Shown here piece after piece: positions 9,167-18,106 of a DNA stretch of 64,000 nt. The notes under the pieces are model-generated. The model did no database searches and was not told the origin of the DNA. It was given only the letters and a program-made list of their open reading frames with translations. The DNA is from Oceanobacillus senegalensis (GTDB lineage Bacteria; Bacillota; Bacilli; Bacillales; Amphibacillaceae): the NCBI RefSeq assembly GCF_900176885.1, contig NZ_LT839648.1, positions 2,570,618 to 2,634,617 of the forward strand, read 5' to 3'. Both the position numbers and the translations under genes were made by a program. Within the stretch, counting starts at the first letter, position 1; each line of letters opens with the position of its first letter.

Positions 9167-9952
9167 TTATATTTGTAGATGATTACCTTGGTAATCTGTG
9201 TTTTCTTCAATGTAATCAAATAGTTTTTGTCCAATACTATCTTTTCGCCCATACTCAATCTCTTCTGCTATATGGGCAACTAACCCAACAGCTCTGGAAG
9301 CGACAGCGAAAGATTTTACCAGCTGAAAGTCAATGTCCATATCTGACATAATTGCACCGATTGCTCCTACCGCATTTAGTGTAATCGTTTTACCTTTCGA
9401 ATCACAGAATTGATTATGAATCTCCACTAATAATTGTGAATTCTTACCATAAAAACCTAACTCTTTAGCAATTTTAAATAATCTTGTAGTACGTGGATCT
9501 TCAGGTTTATGAACGGGATGACCAAATCCCGGCAGCATAAGCCCTGCTTCTTTTCTCTCATTAATAACTACAGTTGCTAATTCACTTATGTCTTTTTTGT
9601 CTGGATATTTGTCATTTGCTTTTTGAAGCATTTCCGCTACATACTCCATAGCCCCGAGATAAACTGTACCAGCACCGAGTAATCCAGCTGCAACCGATGC
9701 CTGAACAGCTTCAGGTGCTCCTAAATGCGTTAATCGTGTTGAGATTGAACTTGGAGTAAATCCGTGTTCGCATATTGCGACCAATATAGCATTTAACATT
9801 TTAGATTCATTTTCAGTAGGTTTTCGATGCTTTGCCCCTAAAAATGCCATATCGGCTAGAGTAATGTTACCTATTAAATCCTCAGTTAAGTTGTATCCAT
9901 GTACATAAATATTATCTGTTGTTGATTTTCCAATTTGCGTTTTAAATTCCAT
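9167..9952 (-). CDS. Citryl-CoA lyase-like protein, citrate-synthase fold (copy 2)
   Basis: This paralogue of the protein at 3047-3832 has the same length and nearly the same sequence through the core: CEHGFTPSS near 62, GFGHPVHKPEDPR near 142, and SRAVGLVAHIAEE near 221. The residues that differ are mainly in the peripheral helix near 115-130 and at the C-terminus. It belongs to the free-standing citryl-CoA lyase branch of the citrate synthase superfamily. The ATG at 9952 follows GGAGG. One copy in each of two adjacent acyl-CoA operons suggests related C-C cleavage steps on different substrates. Confidence 0.78.
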   Translation of the reverse strand: MEFKTQIGKSTTDNIYVHGYNLTEDLIGNITLADMAFLGAKHRKPTENESKMLNAILVAICEHGFTPSSISTRLTHLGAPEAVQASVAAGLLGAGTVYLGAMEYVAEMLQKANDKYPDKKDISELATVVINERKEAGLMLPGFGHPVHKPEDPRTTRLFKIAKELGFYGKNSQLLVEIHNQFCDSKGKTITLNAVGAIGAIMSDMDIDFQLVKSFAVASRAVGLVAHIAEEIEYGRKDSIGQKLFDYIEENTDYQGNHLQI

Positions 9953-9955
9953 CAA

Positions 9956-10065
9956 AAGACCTCCTCGTATATTTACTCATAGCACCTAAGAGCACTATTT
10001 TTCCTACTATTCGGACATTTATTTTGATATTTGGACACTATCTAATGTAAGTACAGTCATACGAT
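9956..10065 (-). promoter_or_regulatory. Intergenic segment with a direct repeat
   Basis: This gap between the thioesterase gene and the second lyase gene contains two direct copies of a TTYGGACA motif, near 10010-10016 and 10032-10039. They could be a binding site or chance. No clear promoter or terminator is visible. Confidence 0.25.
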
Positions 10066-10485
10066 TTACTCCAATTTAAACAAATAAAATGTACCCTGCG
10101 CTGTACCTAGTATTTCATTATTTTCGTTTAACACTTTTGCCTCAACGAACTGAATTCTATTTCCAGAGTTTAATAGATTTGCAGTTGCATATATAGTCCC
10201 TTCAGAAACTGGCTTTATAAAGTTCGTCGTTAACGTTATAGTGGCTAGTCGAACTTTCTTCGAGGAGCGAATAGTTGCGCCAATAACTGAATCAAGAAGT
10301 GATGTTATTGCCCCTCCGTGTATTACATTATTTGAGTTCATCAACTGATTTTTTACTGGCATATGAATAATAACCTTACCTGATTCAAGCTTTTTAAACG
10401 ATATACCCATATGCTTCCAATAAGGAGAATTTTCGAATTCATTTCTTAGCCATTGCAAATAATCTTGTGAGATGACTTGGTCCAT
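10066..10485 (-). CDS. PaaI-family hotdog thioesterase
   Basis: This 139-residue protein has the PaaI/YdiI thioesterase pattern: NVIHGGAITSLLDSVIG near 53-69 with the conserved HGG and the acidic catalytic residue, then TITLTTNFIKPV near 84-95. It hydrolyses acyl-CoA thioesters, often to free CoA trapped in dead-end intermediates. It lies between the acyl-CoA ligase gene and the second lyase gene in operon B, which fits CoA recycling during degradation. The substrate is unknown. Confidence 0.82.
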   Translation of the reverse strand: MDQVISQDYLQWLRNEFENSPYWKHMGISFKKLESGKVIIHMPVKNQLMNSNNVIHGGAITSLLDSVIGATIRSSKKVRLATITLTTNFIKPVSEGTIYATANLLNSGNRIQFVEAKVLNENNEILGTAQGTFYLFKLE

Positions 10486-10514
10486 AAACTTGCCCCCTTT
10501 TTTCTAAAGAATAG

Positions 10515-12656
10515 CTAGACGGAAGTGACTGTTGAAGTTGTACTTTCCTTCCATACAATAACCCCATCTAATGCGATAACACCTTCTCCTTTTTCCAAAA
10601 CCATTAATGGATTAATGTCCATTTCTTTTATTTTCCCTCTATTTTGTGAAGCGAATTGTGAAATTTTAACAATCACTTCTGTCAGTTTCTCAACATCTTT
10701 CTCTTTCTCCCCCCTAACTCCTTCAAGAAGTGGAAAGCCTTTTAGTTCTTTCAACATTTCATATGCTTCATCCACTTGTATAGGTGCACGTCGTATTGAA
10801 GCATCCTTTAATACTTCAATAAATATTCCACCAAGACCACAAACAATTAAAGGACCAAATTGAGGATCTTCTTTAACTCCAATAAACATTTCAGTTCCAT
10901 TCTTTTTAATCATTTCTTCAATTAATACTCCGTTTATATTTGCACCTGGGGCATGTTTATTTACTGAATTTATAATTTCATCATAAGCGACTTTGAGTTC
11001 AGCACTATTTTTTATACCAAGTTTTACTCCACCTACATCAGTTTTATGAGTAATTTCATTAGAAACTACCTTACAAACTACTGGAAATTCTAGTTCACCT
11101 TCTATATTGACTAAATCAGTACGATTCTTAACTAATATATTTTTAGGTACGCTTATTTGCATAGAATCCAGCATTTCTTTAACTTTATCTTCCGTCCAAA
11201 CCCCTTTATTATGAACCAATTCATCATTAACCTGTTTATTCTCACTAAATTCTTGATTACTCTTATAGTAGTAATTTGAATAATCTACTAAATATTTAAT
11301 AGCTAACATAGTGTTATAGGATGTAAGAAATACCGGAACGCCCGCTTCTGATAGAATGTCTCGCCCTTCCCCTGTTAGCTCGTTTGTACCAGTAAGTGTA
11401 ACAATGATTGGTTTTTCTGTTTTTTTATCGATATTAGCTATTTTGTTACAAATATCCTTACCTAGCTCACCACCAAAAGTAGTTTGGACTACAATGGTAT
11501 CTACATTATCATCTTTTATTAATACTTCTAAAGTTTCAGTAAAGATGTGCTGTTCTTTTAGAGCCTGTGCAGTTATATCTATTGGATTAAGTGCAGATCC
11601 ATACGGTGGTATGATTCTCTCAATCGTTGATTGTGTATCCGGCGACAAGCGAACAAGCTCCAAACCTAATGGCTCACTGTAATCAGCCATTGCGATTCCT
11701 GCCGCACCAGAATTTGAGATTGTAACAACTTTATTTCCGTTTGCTTTCTTATTTCTTGAAAATATTTTCATAGCAGCAACCATATCATCAATATCATTTA
11801 CCGTAACTAAACCATATTGTTTTGCAATTGCTTCAAAGGTTTTTTCAGATCCAGCTAATGATGCGGTATGAGACAATGCAGCTTTTTTACCTAAATGAGA
11901 TCGCCCAGCCTTCAAAATAATAAGTGGTTTACCCAACTCTTTAGAACGTTTTGCTATTCTTATCAACATTTCTCCATCAGGAATACTTTCTAAATAGCCA
12001 GCAACAACATCGGTTTCATCATCTTCAAGCATATATTCCATACAGTCCAAAGTATGAATATCCATTTGGTTTCCTGTATTTACTATATAAGAAAATCCGA
12101 TATTTTCCTCTTGAGCCAAACCAAATAATGAAAATCCAAATGCTCCACTCTGTGAGGCAAACCCTACATTCCCTTTCTTAAACCCCTCCTTTGTTTCAAA
12201 CGAAGTAGCAAATCCAATTGGTATACTTTCTTTAACATTTAATAGACCAACACAATTCGGTCCGAGAATATGAATACCCGCATTTTTTGCCTTTTTTAAC
12301 ACTCTTTCTTGGAGTTGTTTCCCTTCTTTGCCAACTTCAGCAAAACCAGAACCAAAAAGAACTAAATATTTAATCTTTTTTTGTTCACATTCGTCTAGTA
12401 TTTGCATTATCCTCTTATGCGAAACAGCTATTAAAGCTACATCAACTTCACCGGGAATATCTAGTAAAGATGCATAGCAAGTTAAACCTTTTATTTCATC
12501 GTATTTAGGATTTACAGGATAAATATCTCCTTTATATTCATGAAGTGTTAAATTACTTAATGGTTTTCCACTTATTGAAGAAAAATTTTTTGATACTCCT
12601 ACAATAGCTATTGATTTTGGATTTAGGAAATGATCCATTGCTTCTTGCTTAAACAT
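10515..12656 (-). CDS. Acyl-CoA synthetase (NDP-forming), fused alpha-beta acetate--CoA ligase type
   Basis: This 713-residue protein fuses a CoA-binding Rossmann domain (about 5-135), a succinyl-CoA-ligase-like flavodoxin region (about 150-460) and a C-terminal ATP-grasp domain (about 485-705). LSHTASLAG contains the probable phospho-His at 263. ATP-grasp motifs PVVCKVVSNEITHKTDVGG and MDINPLMV are present. The family makes acyl-CoA from a carboxylate, ATP and CoA with release of ADP and phosphate, so it probably activates the acid imported by the adjacent TRAP system. The ATG follows AAGGAGG and overlaps the permease stop codon by one base (TAATG), showing coupling. Confidence 0.85.
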   Translation of the reverse strand: MFKQEAMDHFLNPKSIAIVGVSKNFSSISGKPLSNLTLHEYKGDIYPVNPKYDEIKGLTCYASLLDIPGEVDVALIAVSHKRIMQILDECEQKKIKYLVLFGSGFAEVGKEGKQLQERVLKKAKNAGIHILGPNCVGLLNVKESIPIGFATSFETKEGFKKGNVGFASQSGAFGFSLFGLAQEENIGFSYIVNTGNQMDIHTLDCMEYMLEDDETDVVAGYLESIPDGEMLIRIAKRSKELGKPLIILKAGRSHLGKKAALSHTASLAGSEKTFEAIAKQYGLVTVNDIDDMVAAMKIFSRNKKANGNKVVTISNSGAAGIAMADYSEPLGLELVRLSPDTQSTIERIIPPYGSALNPIDITAQALKEQHIFTETLEVLIKDDNVDTIVVQTTFGGELGKDICNKIANIDKKTEKPIIVTLTGTNELTGEGRDILSEAGVPVFLTSYNTMLAIKYLVDYSNYYYKSNQEFSENKQVNDELVHNKGVWTEDKVKEMLDSMQISVPKNILVKNRTDLVNIEGELEFPVVCKVVSNEITHKTDVGGVKLGIKNSAELKVAYDEIINSVNKHAPGANINGVLIEEMIKKNGTEMFIGVKEDPQFGPLIVCGLGGIFIEVLKDASIRRAPIQVDEAYEMLKELKGFPLLEGVRGEKEKDVEKLTEVIVKISQFASQNRGKIKEMDINPLMVLEKGEGVIALDGVIVWKESTTSTVTSV

Positions 12657-14572
12657 TATAAAGCCTCCTTTTTATTGCTTTCCTCTAATTTTTCATTTTT
12701 AGTTAGAATAAAATTAGTTATATATATAATAAATGTAACAACAATACCAATAACATCCGTGAGTTCTCCAGGGATTAACATTAATACACCTGTTAGTATC
12801 AATAAGCCTCTAACTAGATAATTACTTATCGTTCCAAACCCAATTAAGTAACCTTCTAAAGCAGAGGACAATATAAAAACACCTATTACCGCTGAAGCGA
12901 CACTCACTATTATTTCCATAGTTGTTCCACGTCCTATTAACGCTGGTTGATAGACAATGAAAAAAGGAATTAAGTAAGTAATTGCACCTAAACGCATTGC
13001 GGTAAATCCTGTTTTCATTGGTTTAGATTTAGCTATTCCTGCAGCTGCAAATGAAGCTAATGCAACTGGGGGTGTTATATATGAAACTGTAGCCCAATAG
13101 ACAACAAACAGATGAGCTGCAATTGGATCAACACCAATTTGGACTAGTGCTGGCGCCATAATAATTGCAAGAAACACATAAACTGCAGATACTGTCATAC
13201 CCATTCCTAATATAAAGCTAGTTATTGCACCAGCTATTAGTATAAGAAACATACTATCTCCAGCAGCTGCAACTAATTCTCTTGAAAAGGAAAATGAAAC
13301 CCCTGTCGCAGATAATGCCCCAACAATAAGACCAACACCAGCTATAATACAAATAATCTCTGCCAATACTTTACCCATATCAACAACCATTTCTGAAATT
13401 TGTTTAACGTTCATTCTTGTTTTCTTATTTATCATCGCTACTAAAAATAACACTACGGTTGCATAATAAGGAGCTTGCCCCTCTGAGTTTAAAAACACAA
13501 TAAAGTAAATCAACATTACCAACGAGAATATGAAAAACCATCCACCTTTTAATGTTTCCCATATCGAAGGAATCTTTTCCTTTGGTAAACCTCTCAGATT
13601 ATTTTTAGCTGCATATCCATCTGCCTGGACTAGTAATCCAATAAAGTATAAAAGAGCAGGGATGGCTGCAGCGATGGCAATTTCAAAATAAGGGATGGCT
13701 AGAAACGATGCCATTAAGAATGCGGCAGTACCCATTATTGGAGGTGTTATTGTACCACCAGTGGATGAAACAGATTCAATAGCTGCAGCATAATGAGGTT
13801 TATAACCTGACTTTTTCATTGCTGGTATAGTCATTGCACCTGTAGTAATAGTATTTGAAATAGCACTTCCGCTAAGCATTCCAAAAAACGCACTTCCTAC
13901 AACGGCAACCTTAGCCTCTCCGCCTCTATATTTACCAAATAAAGATTGTGCAAGCTTAAAGAAGAATTCTCCTCCCCCAGTATGGCTTAAGACCACACCG
14001 AAAACTAAAAAACCTATAATTAAGTTCCCAAATGTAGTTAAAGGAATACCTAAAACACTATTTGCACTCATAATATGGTTTCTTGCAGTTGTAAAAAAAT
14101 CATAAGATTGTCCCTGTAAAAAACTAATTGGAATGCTATTGGAAATAAGAGGATAAAGAGAAATAGCTAGACAAATAATAGCTAAGACTAACCCACCAGT
14201 TCTACGAAGAGCTTCTAACAGTAGAATCCAAAATACGATACTAAAATAGGTTGCTAACTGGGGTGCATTCCACTCCCAGCCCTCCATAATCATTCGCTCA
14301 CCTTGCGTACCAAAATAAATTGCAATTATTAAAGATACTACAAAAAAAACGATATCAAACCATGCTATCGAAGAATGATTTTTTTTCGCAGGAAAGATCA
14401 AAAATGCGATAGGCAAAAAACAAGCTAACAGATAATATAAAAAGGAATTTTGGATTGGATTAAACCCAAAAAGTTCTAAGTAAAACAACATATTCACTGA
14501 TAAAAATATACCAACTGCAGTTGATACAATCACCATTATTCTCCAAAAAGTGTTTAACCTACCAGACATCAT
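12656..14572 (-). CDS. TRAP transporter permease, fused 4TM/12TM (TAXI type)
   Basis: This membrane protein of about 638 residues has many hydrophobic helices. The N-terminal part corresponds to the small DctQ-like subunit and the rest to DctM, with conserved GSAISNTITTGAMTIPAMKKSGY near 235 and ITPPVALASFAAAGIA near 500. It is the secondary, ion-driven permease that pairs with the TAXI binding protein encoded just upstream. The ATG at 14572 follows GGGGTG; the earlier in-frame start at 14596 lacks a site. The gene ends in a TAATG overlap with the acyl-CoA ligase, so import and activation of the same acid is likely. Confidence 0.87.
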   Translation of the reverse strand: MMSGRLNTFWRIMVIVSTAVGIFLSVNMLFYLELFGFNPIQNSFLYYLLACFLPIAFLIFPAKKNHSSIAWFDIVFFVVSLIIAIYFGTQGERMIMEGWEWNAPQLATYFSIVFWILLLEALRRTGGLVLAIICLAISLYPLISNSIPISFLQGQSYDFFTTARNHIMSANSVLGIPLTTFGNLIIGFLVFGVVLSHTGGGEFFFKLAQSLFGKYRGGEAKVAVVGSAFFGMLSGSAISNTITTGAMTIPAMKKSGYKPHYAAAIESVSSTGGTITPPIMGTAAFLMASFLAIPYFEIAIAAAIPALLYFIGLLVQADGYAAKNNLRGLPKEKIPSIWETLKGGWFFIFSLVMLIYFIVFLNSEGQAPYYATVVLFLVAMINKKTRMNVKQISEMVVDMGKVLAEIICIIAGVGLIVGALSATGVSFSFSRELVAAAGDSMFLILIAGAITSFILGMGMTVSAVYVFLAIIMAPALVQIGVDPIAAHLFVVYWATVSYITPPVALASFAAAGIAKSKPMKTGFTAMRLGAITYLIPFFIVYQPALIGRGTTMEIIVSVASAVIGVFILSSALEGYLIGFGTISNYLVRGLLILTGVLMLIPGELTDVIGIVVTFIIYITNFILTKNEKLEESNKKEAL

Positions 14573-14623
14573 ACTTTCACCCCTATCTTTTAACATTTGG
14601 GTTTACCCATTTACTATAAAGAT

Positions 14624-14646
14624 GCCAACCAGCTTGTGTGGCTGGC
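14624..14646 (-). other. Intercistronic RNA hairpin between TAXI binding-protein and permease genes
   Basis: On the minus strand, GCCAGCCA and TGGTTGGC can pair over a 7-base loop with one G-U pair and no U tract. It sits in the 96-base gap between the binding-protein and permease genes. It could protect upstream mRNA or lower read-through so that binding protein exceeds permease. A similar arrangement occurs at 35185-35218. Confidence 0.45.
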
Positions 14647-14668
14647 TCTTTATAAATCAAAGTAAATA

Positions 14669-15844
14669 CTAATCAACAAGTTCTGCTTTTCTTTCCATCC
14701 AAAACTCTGGAAAGTCATCATCAGAAATACCTTGTTCTTCTGCCTCTTTAACAACCTGCTCCCATGCTTCCATTAATACATCATATCTTTCTACTAACCT
14801 ATCATTCTTTGCTTGTTTTTCCTCGTCCCACAACCCATTTTCTTCAAAGAACTTAATTGCGCCTTCATGGAAAGGAATTCCTCGTGGGTCAGTTAATACT
14901 TCGTCAATGGAATAAGATGACAAGCTGGAAGTAGCATCCTTATAATTATCAAAGTGGTCATTCATTACATTTAATAATTCATAGATAACTTCTGGGTCTT
15001 GATTCTCATAGCCTGCGATTAAATATCCATGTCCCATTACATCTGTATCCTCATCCATACCTGCACCTATATCAGATGTTTCAGAGAAAAACCAAGATGC
15101 AACTTCTTGTAAATCTCCCCAGCTCTCACTATCATTAGGATCCATTTCTAACCAACGAATTCCGCCTTTACTATCAGCTTCAAACATTGTAGAAGCAACA
15201 GGGTTTATACCCGCAACGTCTATTTGCCCTTGTATTAGTGCATCGCCTTGACCAGAATATGAAGTCAATTCAACCACTTCTACGTCATCCCATGTTAATC
15301 CAGCAAAAGCCAACATTGCTTCATTTTTTATATTAACTGATGAGTTTCCCGCAATCCTCGGAACCTTTTTCCCTTTTAAATCTTCAATTGATTCAATATC
15401 TGAATCCTCTCGAACAGCAAAACCGTAAAGACTTACCGGCGCCCAAATTGCTCGTACATCTTGGGGTCCCCAATCCTTTTGAGCAAATTCTTCCATTGCT
15501 TCAAATGCAAACTGAATCTCGTCACCCACTTTACCAATAGATGCAGTTCCGTCTCTCAAAGGAACCATTCTTCCTACACCACTAGCAGATGGCAACATTC
15601 TGACTTGCATACCTAATTGCTCTGTGAATGTATTTGCAATCGCTGACATTTCAGCATATCCCCCGGAGCCAACATCATACACACTCCAAGTCATCTCTTC
15701 AGGAAGTCCACTACTTGTATTACTATTTCCTTCATTTGTCGAACCAGATGAAGAATTCTTATTATCAGTAGTACTACTACATCCAATTACAATCAAAGCA
15801 ATTAACATCATTAATGCTAAAGCTAATAACTTTTTCGATTTCAT
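14669..15844 (-). CDS. TAXI-family TRAP substrate-binding lipoprotein
   Basis: This 391-residue protein has a lipoprotein signal peptide ending in IVIGC (Cys22), a Ser/Asn/Gly-rich linker, and a TAXI-type binding domain starting TWSVYDVGSGGY near 51, with PSASGVGRMVPLRDG near 84. Anchored outside the membrane, it delivers a carboxylate to the TRAP permease. The ATG follows a good GAGGAGG. It is the first gene of operon B, just downstream of an IclR regulator gene. The ligand is unknown; a carboxylic acid is expected from the linked acyl-CoA ligase. Confidence 0.87.
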   Translation of the reverse strand: MKSKKLLALALMMLIALIVIGCSSTTDNKNSSSGSTNEGNSNTSSGLPEEMTWSVYDVGSGGYAEMSAIANTFTEQLGMQVRMLPSASGVGRMVPLRDGTASIGKVGDEIQFAFEAMEEFAQKDWGPQDVRAIWAPVSLYGFAVREDSDIESIEDLKGKKVPRIAGNSSVNIKNEAMLAFAGLTWDDVEVVELTSYSGQGDALIQGQIDVAGINPVASTMFEADSKGGIRWLEMDPNDSESWGDLQEVASWFFSETSDIGAGMDEDTDVMGHGYLIAGYENQDPEVIYELLNVMNDHFDNYKDATSSLSSYSIDEVLTDPRGIPFHEGAIKFFEENGLWDEEKQAKNDRLVERYDVLMEAWEQVVKEAEEQGISDDDFPEFWMERKAELVD

Positions 15845-15915
15845 TTTCTACCTCCTCGTATCCACTTAAAATGTTTTTATTACTTATACTCAATATTAGA
15901 CATGTTTTACAAAAC

Positions 15916-16716
15916 CTATATTCCATTAAGTTTTAAAGTTATTTCGTTTGCTTTTTCTTTAACCAGTCCACCTAAGCTGTGCAGGTCGTTTCTAGATAAC
16001 TGTGCTGTTAATCCGAACAGTGCAATTACCATTTCAACCTCTTTATGACTATTAAAAATGGGGGCTGCAATTCCACAAATCCCTTTAATATACTCTCCAT
16101 ATGTTGTTGAATAGCCACTTTCTCTAATAAATTCAAAATCGTCTTCAAGTAATTTAATATCATGCTGTGATAATTCTCTAAGACCATTGTTTTCATTTAA
16201 AAAATACTTTCTTTCTTCTTCAGGTAAATATGCTAAAAAACATTTGCCATATGATCCGTCTGTTATTAAAAAATGTCTACCTACCGAAACATTTACACCA
16301 TAATCCTCTCCCTCCACCTTTGATAGAATTGTAAGTTTATCTTTCCCAACTCGACTAACTAGGACAGATGTTAGACCAGTATTTTTTGCTAATACTTTTA
16401 AATATGGCCTGATCATGGAAACATAATCTAAATGTTCTTTTGCTCTATCTCCCAAAACAATTAGATATGGTCCTAATGTATATCTCTTATCCTTCGCCTT
16501 ATATCTAACTATGGCTAATTCTTCGAGTTGTTGTAAAAGCCGATAACAAGTTGCGGTATTTAGTGATAAAGCATTAGCAATCTCTGTCAAAGTACTTTCT
16601 CTAAATTGTTTTCTACTTAATAATCTTAGTATTTTAAAAGTATTTTCTATTGCAGGAACGGAATACTTTCTTTTTTTATTTTCAGATATTTCCATTAGGC
16701 CACTCATCCTTACCAT
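15916..16716 (-). CDS. IclR-family transcriptional regulator
   Basis: This 266-residue protein has an N-terminal winged helix (about 20-80; SVPAIENTFKILRLLS and LSLNTATCYRLLQQLEEL) and a C-terminal IclR effector domain with DGSYGKCFLAYLPEEERKYF near 170-190. IclR proteins sense small acids and control nearby degradation operons. The ATG at 16716 lacks a clear ribosome site; an in-frame ATG at 16695 has AAGGA eleven bases upstream and may be the real start. It lies 71 bases upstream of operon B, its most likely target, on the same strand. Confidence 0.85.
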   Translation of the reverse strand: MVRMSGLMEISENKKRKYSVPAIENTFKILRLLSRKQFRESTLTEIANALSLNTATCYRLLQQLEELAIVRYKAKDKRYTLGPYLIVLGDRAKEHLDYVSMIRPYLKVLAKNTGLTSVLVSRVGKDKLTILSKVEGEDYGVNVSVGRHFLITDGSYGKCFLAYLPEEERKYFLNENNGLRELSQHDIKLLEDDFEFIRESGYSTTYGEYIKGICGIAAPIFNSHKEVEMVIALFGLTAQLSRNDLHSLGGLVKEKANEITLKLNGI

Positions 16717-16944
16717 TTTTTATATAAAGGAATGATTTTATTGTTAAATTTATTAATATTCGATTTATATTTTATTATCAGAAAATTATATTTAAAAAAT
16801 AAGATACTATACAATTTAATACATTAAAGCCTTATATCACCATTTCCCATAATTCGATACAAAAATAACACCTTTGTCCAACTCTGAAATATTTCAACTG
16901 ATTTTTTTCATTTCACATTACTAACACATCACTCTTCAATAAAT
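16717..16944. other. AT-rich intergenic gap
   Basis: This gap separates the IclR gene from the two-gene dehydrogenase operon. It is very AT-rich. I see no gene, clear terminator or well-formed promoter; the IclR promoter should lie here. Confidence 0.4.
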
Positions 16945-18105
16945 TTAAGCCTTCTCAAGCTGAGCTGAATTGCCCCTAGATAATTCTAATAAATTTTCTA
17001 AGATAAATTCAGACATTAACGTAGGATGAATTATGTCATACATATGACTCATAGAAGATTTATACCAAAAATGAATGCTTTCTTCCCATGTAAACCCCAT
17101 TCCTCCATGTAACTGAATTGCATCTTCACACACCTTTTTATAAATATCAGTTACAAAATAACGAATGGAGATTAAATGAAATATATTTTCATTTAAATTA
17201 TCTGCGGCAAGTTGTGTAGTAGTATAAATACTAAAACTACGAGCTTTTTCAATTGCTACATGCATATCAGCAATCATGTGCTTTACTGACTGAAAGGAAC
17301 CTACCGGTACTCCAAACTGATTTCTTTCTTTTACATAATTCACAGTTCTCTTTAGTACTTCATCAGCTCCACCTAGCATTTCCCCGTTTAAGTGAATTAG
17401 ATAATTAACAAATTGTTCTTTCAATAATAAATTATAATTTGTATTCTCATCCTTAATAATGTCCAGGTCCTCGGTCGAAACACCTTCTATTAATATTGTT
17501 CCTTGTGGTTTTGATAGGTCTATTGATTCATTAGGTACTATCGTAATATTTGGATTTTCTAGATTTAATAAGGCAACTGTTAAATGACCAATCTCGTTGA
17601 TAAATGGTAAAAATAAATAATCTGCATGTTGAGCAAACTGAACTTGTTTAATTTCTCCTTTTATTGTCTGTGTATTAACATCAATCCTAGGCCATATTAG
17701 CTCTATTCCAGTTGAAGTTCTCTCAAAACGAGGTAATGCAGAAGTTAAAATCAATTCTCCCGACTTCACCTTTTCTACAACTTTATCAAGAGTTTTGTTT
17801 AGGTTCAACTTGCTTAATAAAGGCACTGTAAAGCCAGCTGTTAATGAATATGGACCCGGAAAGAGATTTTTACCAAATGATTCACTCAAGTACATGATAT
17901 CAGTTAAACTAATATCTATAGATGAGTCTGAATCACTTTGGATTTCCAACCAACCACTTTTCCCTAATTTTCCCCATAAATCTTTTGAAAAGCCTTGTTG
18001 ATTTTCAACTATCCTAGTAAAATTCTCAAAAGGCATTTCTTTCTTTATTAATGAGTCAAGCGCTTGTTTCAGCAATTCAAAATCATCAGAATATTTATAT
18101 TCCAT
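16945..18105 (-). CDS. Divergent acyl-CoA dehydrogenase subunit
   Basis: This 386-residue protein keeps the acyl-CoA dehydrogenase C-terminal half: RNQFGVPVGSFQSVKHMIADM near 275 and IQLHGGMGFTWEE near 330. The N-terminal and middle regions are diverged; the usual (T/S)EPxAGSD signature is missing, and the YEGT catalytic-Glu motif is replaced by HMYDIIHP. Such proteins commonly form the non-catalytic or half-site partner in heteromeric enzymes like PimC/PimD or steroid FadE pairs. The start follows AAGGAAGGAGATAAG. It begins one base after the stop of a second dehydrogenase gene, so the two are probably co-subunits. Confidence 0.82.
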   Translation of the reverse strand: MEYKYSDDFELLKQALDSLIKKEMPFENFTRIVENQQGFSKDLWGKLGKSGWLEIQSDSDSSIDISLTDIMYLSESFGKNLFPGPYSLTAGFTVPLLSKLNLNKTLDKVVEKVKSGELILTSALPRFERTSTGIELIWPRIDVNTQTIKGEIKQVQFAQHADYLFLPFINEIGHLTVALLNLENPNITIVPNESIDLSKPQGTILIEGVSTEDLDIIKDENTNYNLLLKEQFVNYLIHLNGEMLGGADEVLKRTVNYVKERNQFGVPVGSFQSVKHMIADMHVAIEKARSFSIYTTTQLAADNLNENIFHLISIRYFVTDIYKKVCEDAIQLHGGMGFTWEESIHFWYKSSMSHMYDIIHPTLMSEFILENLLELSRGNSAQLEKA

Positions 18106-18106
18106 C

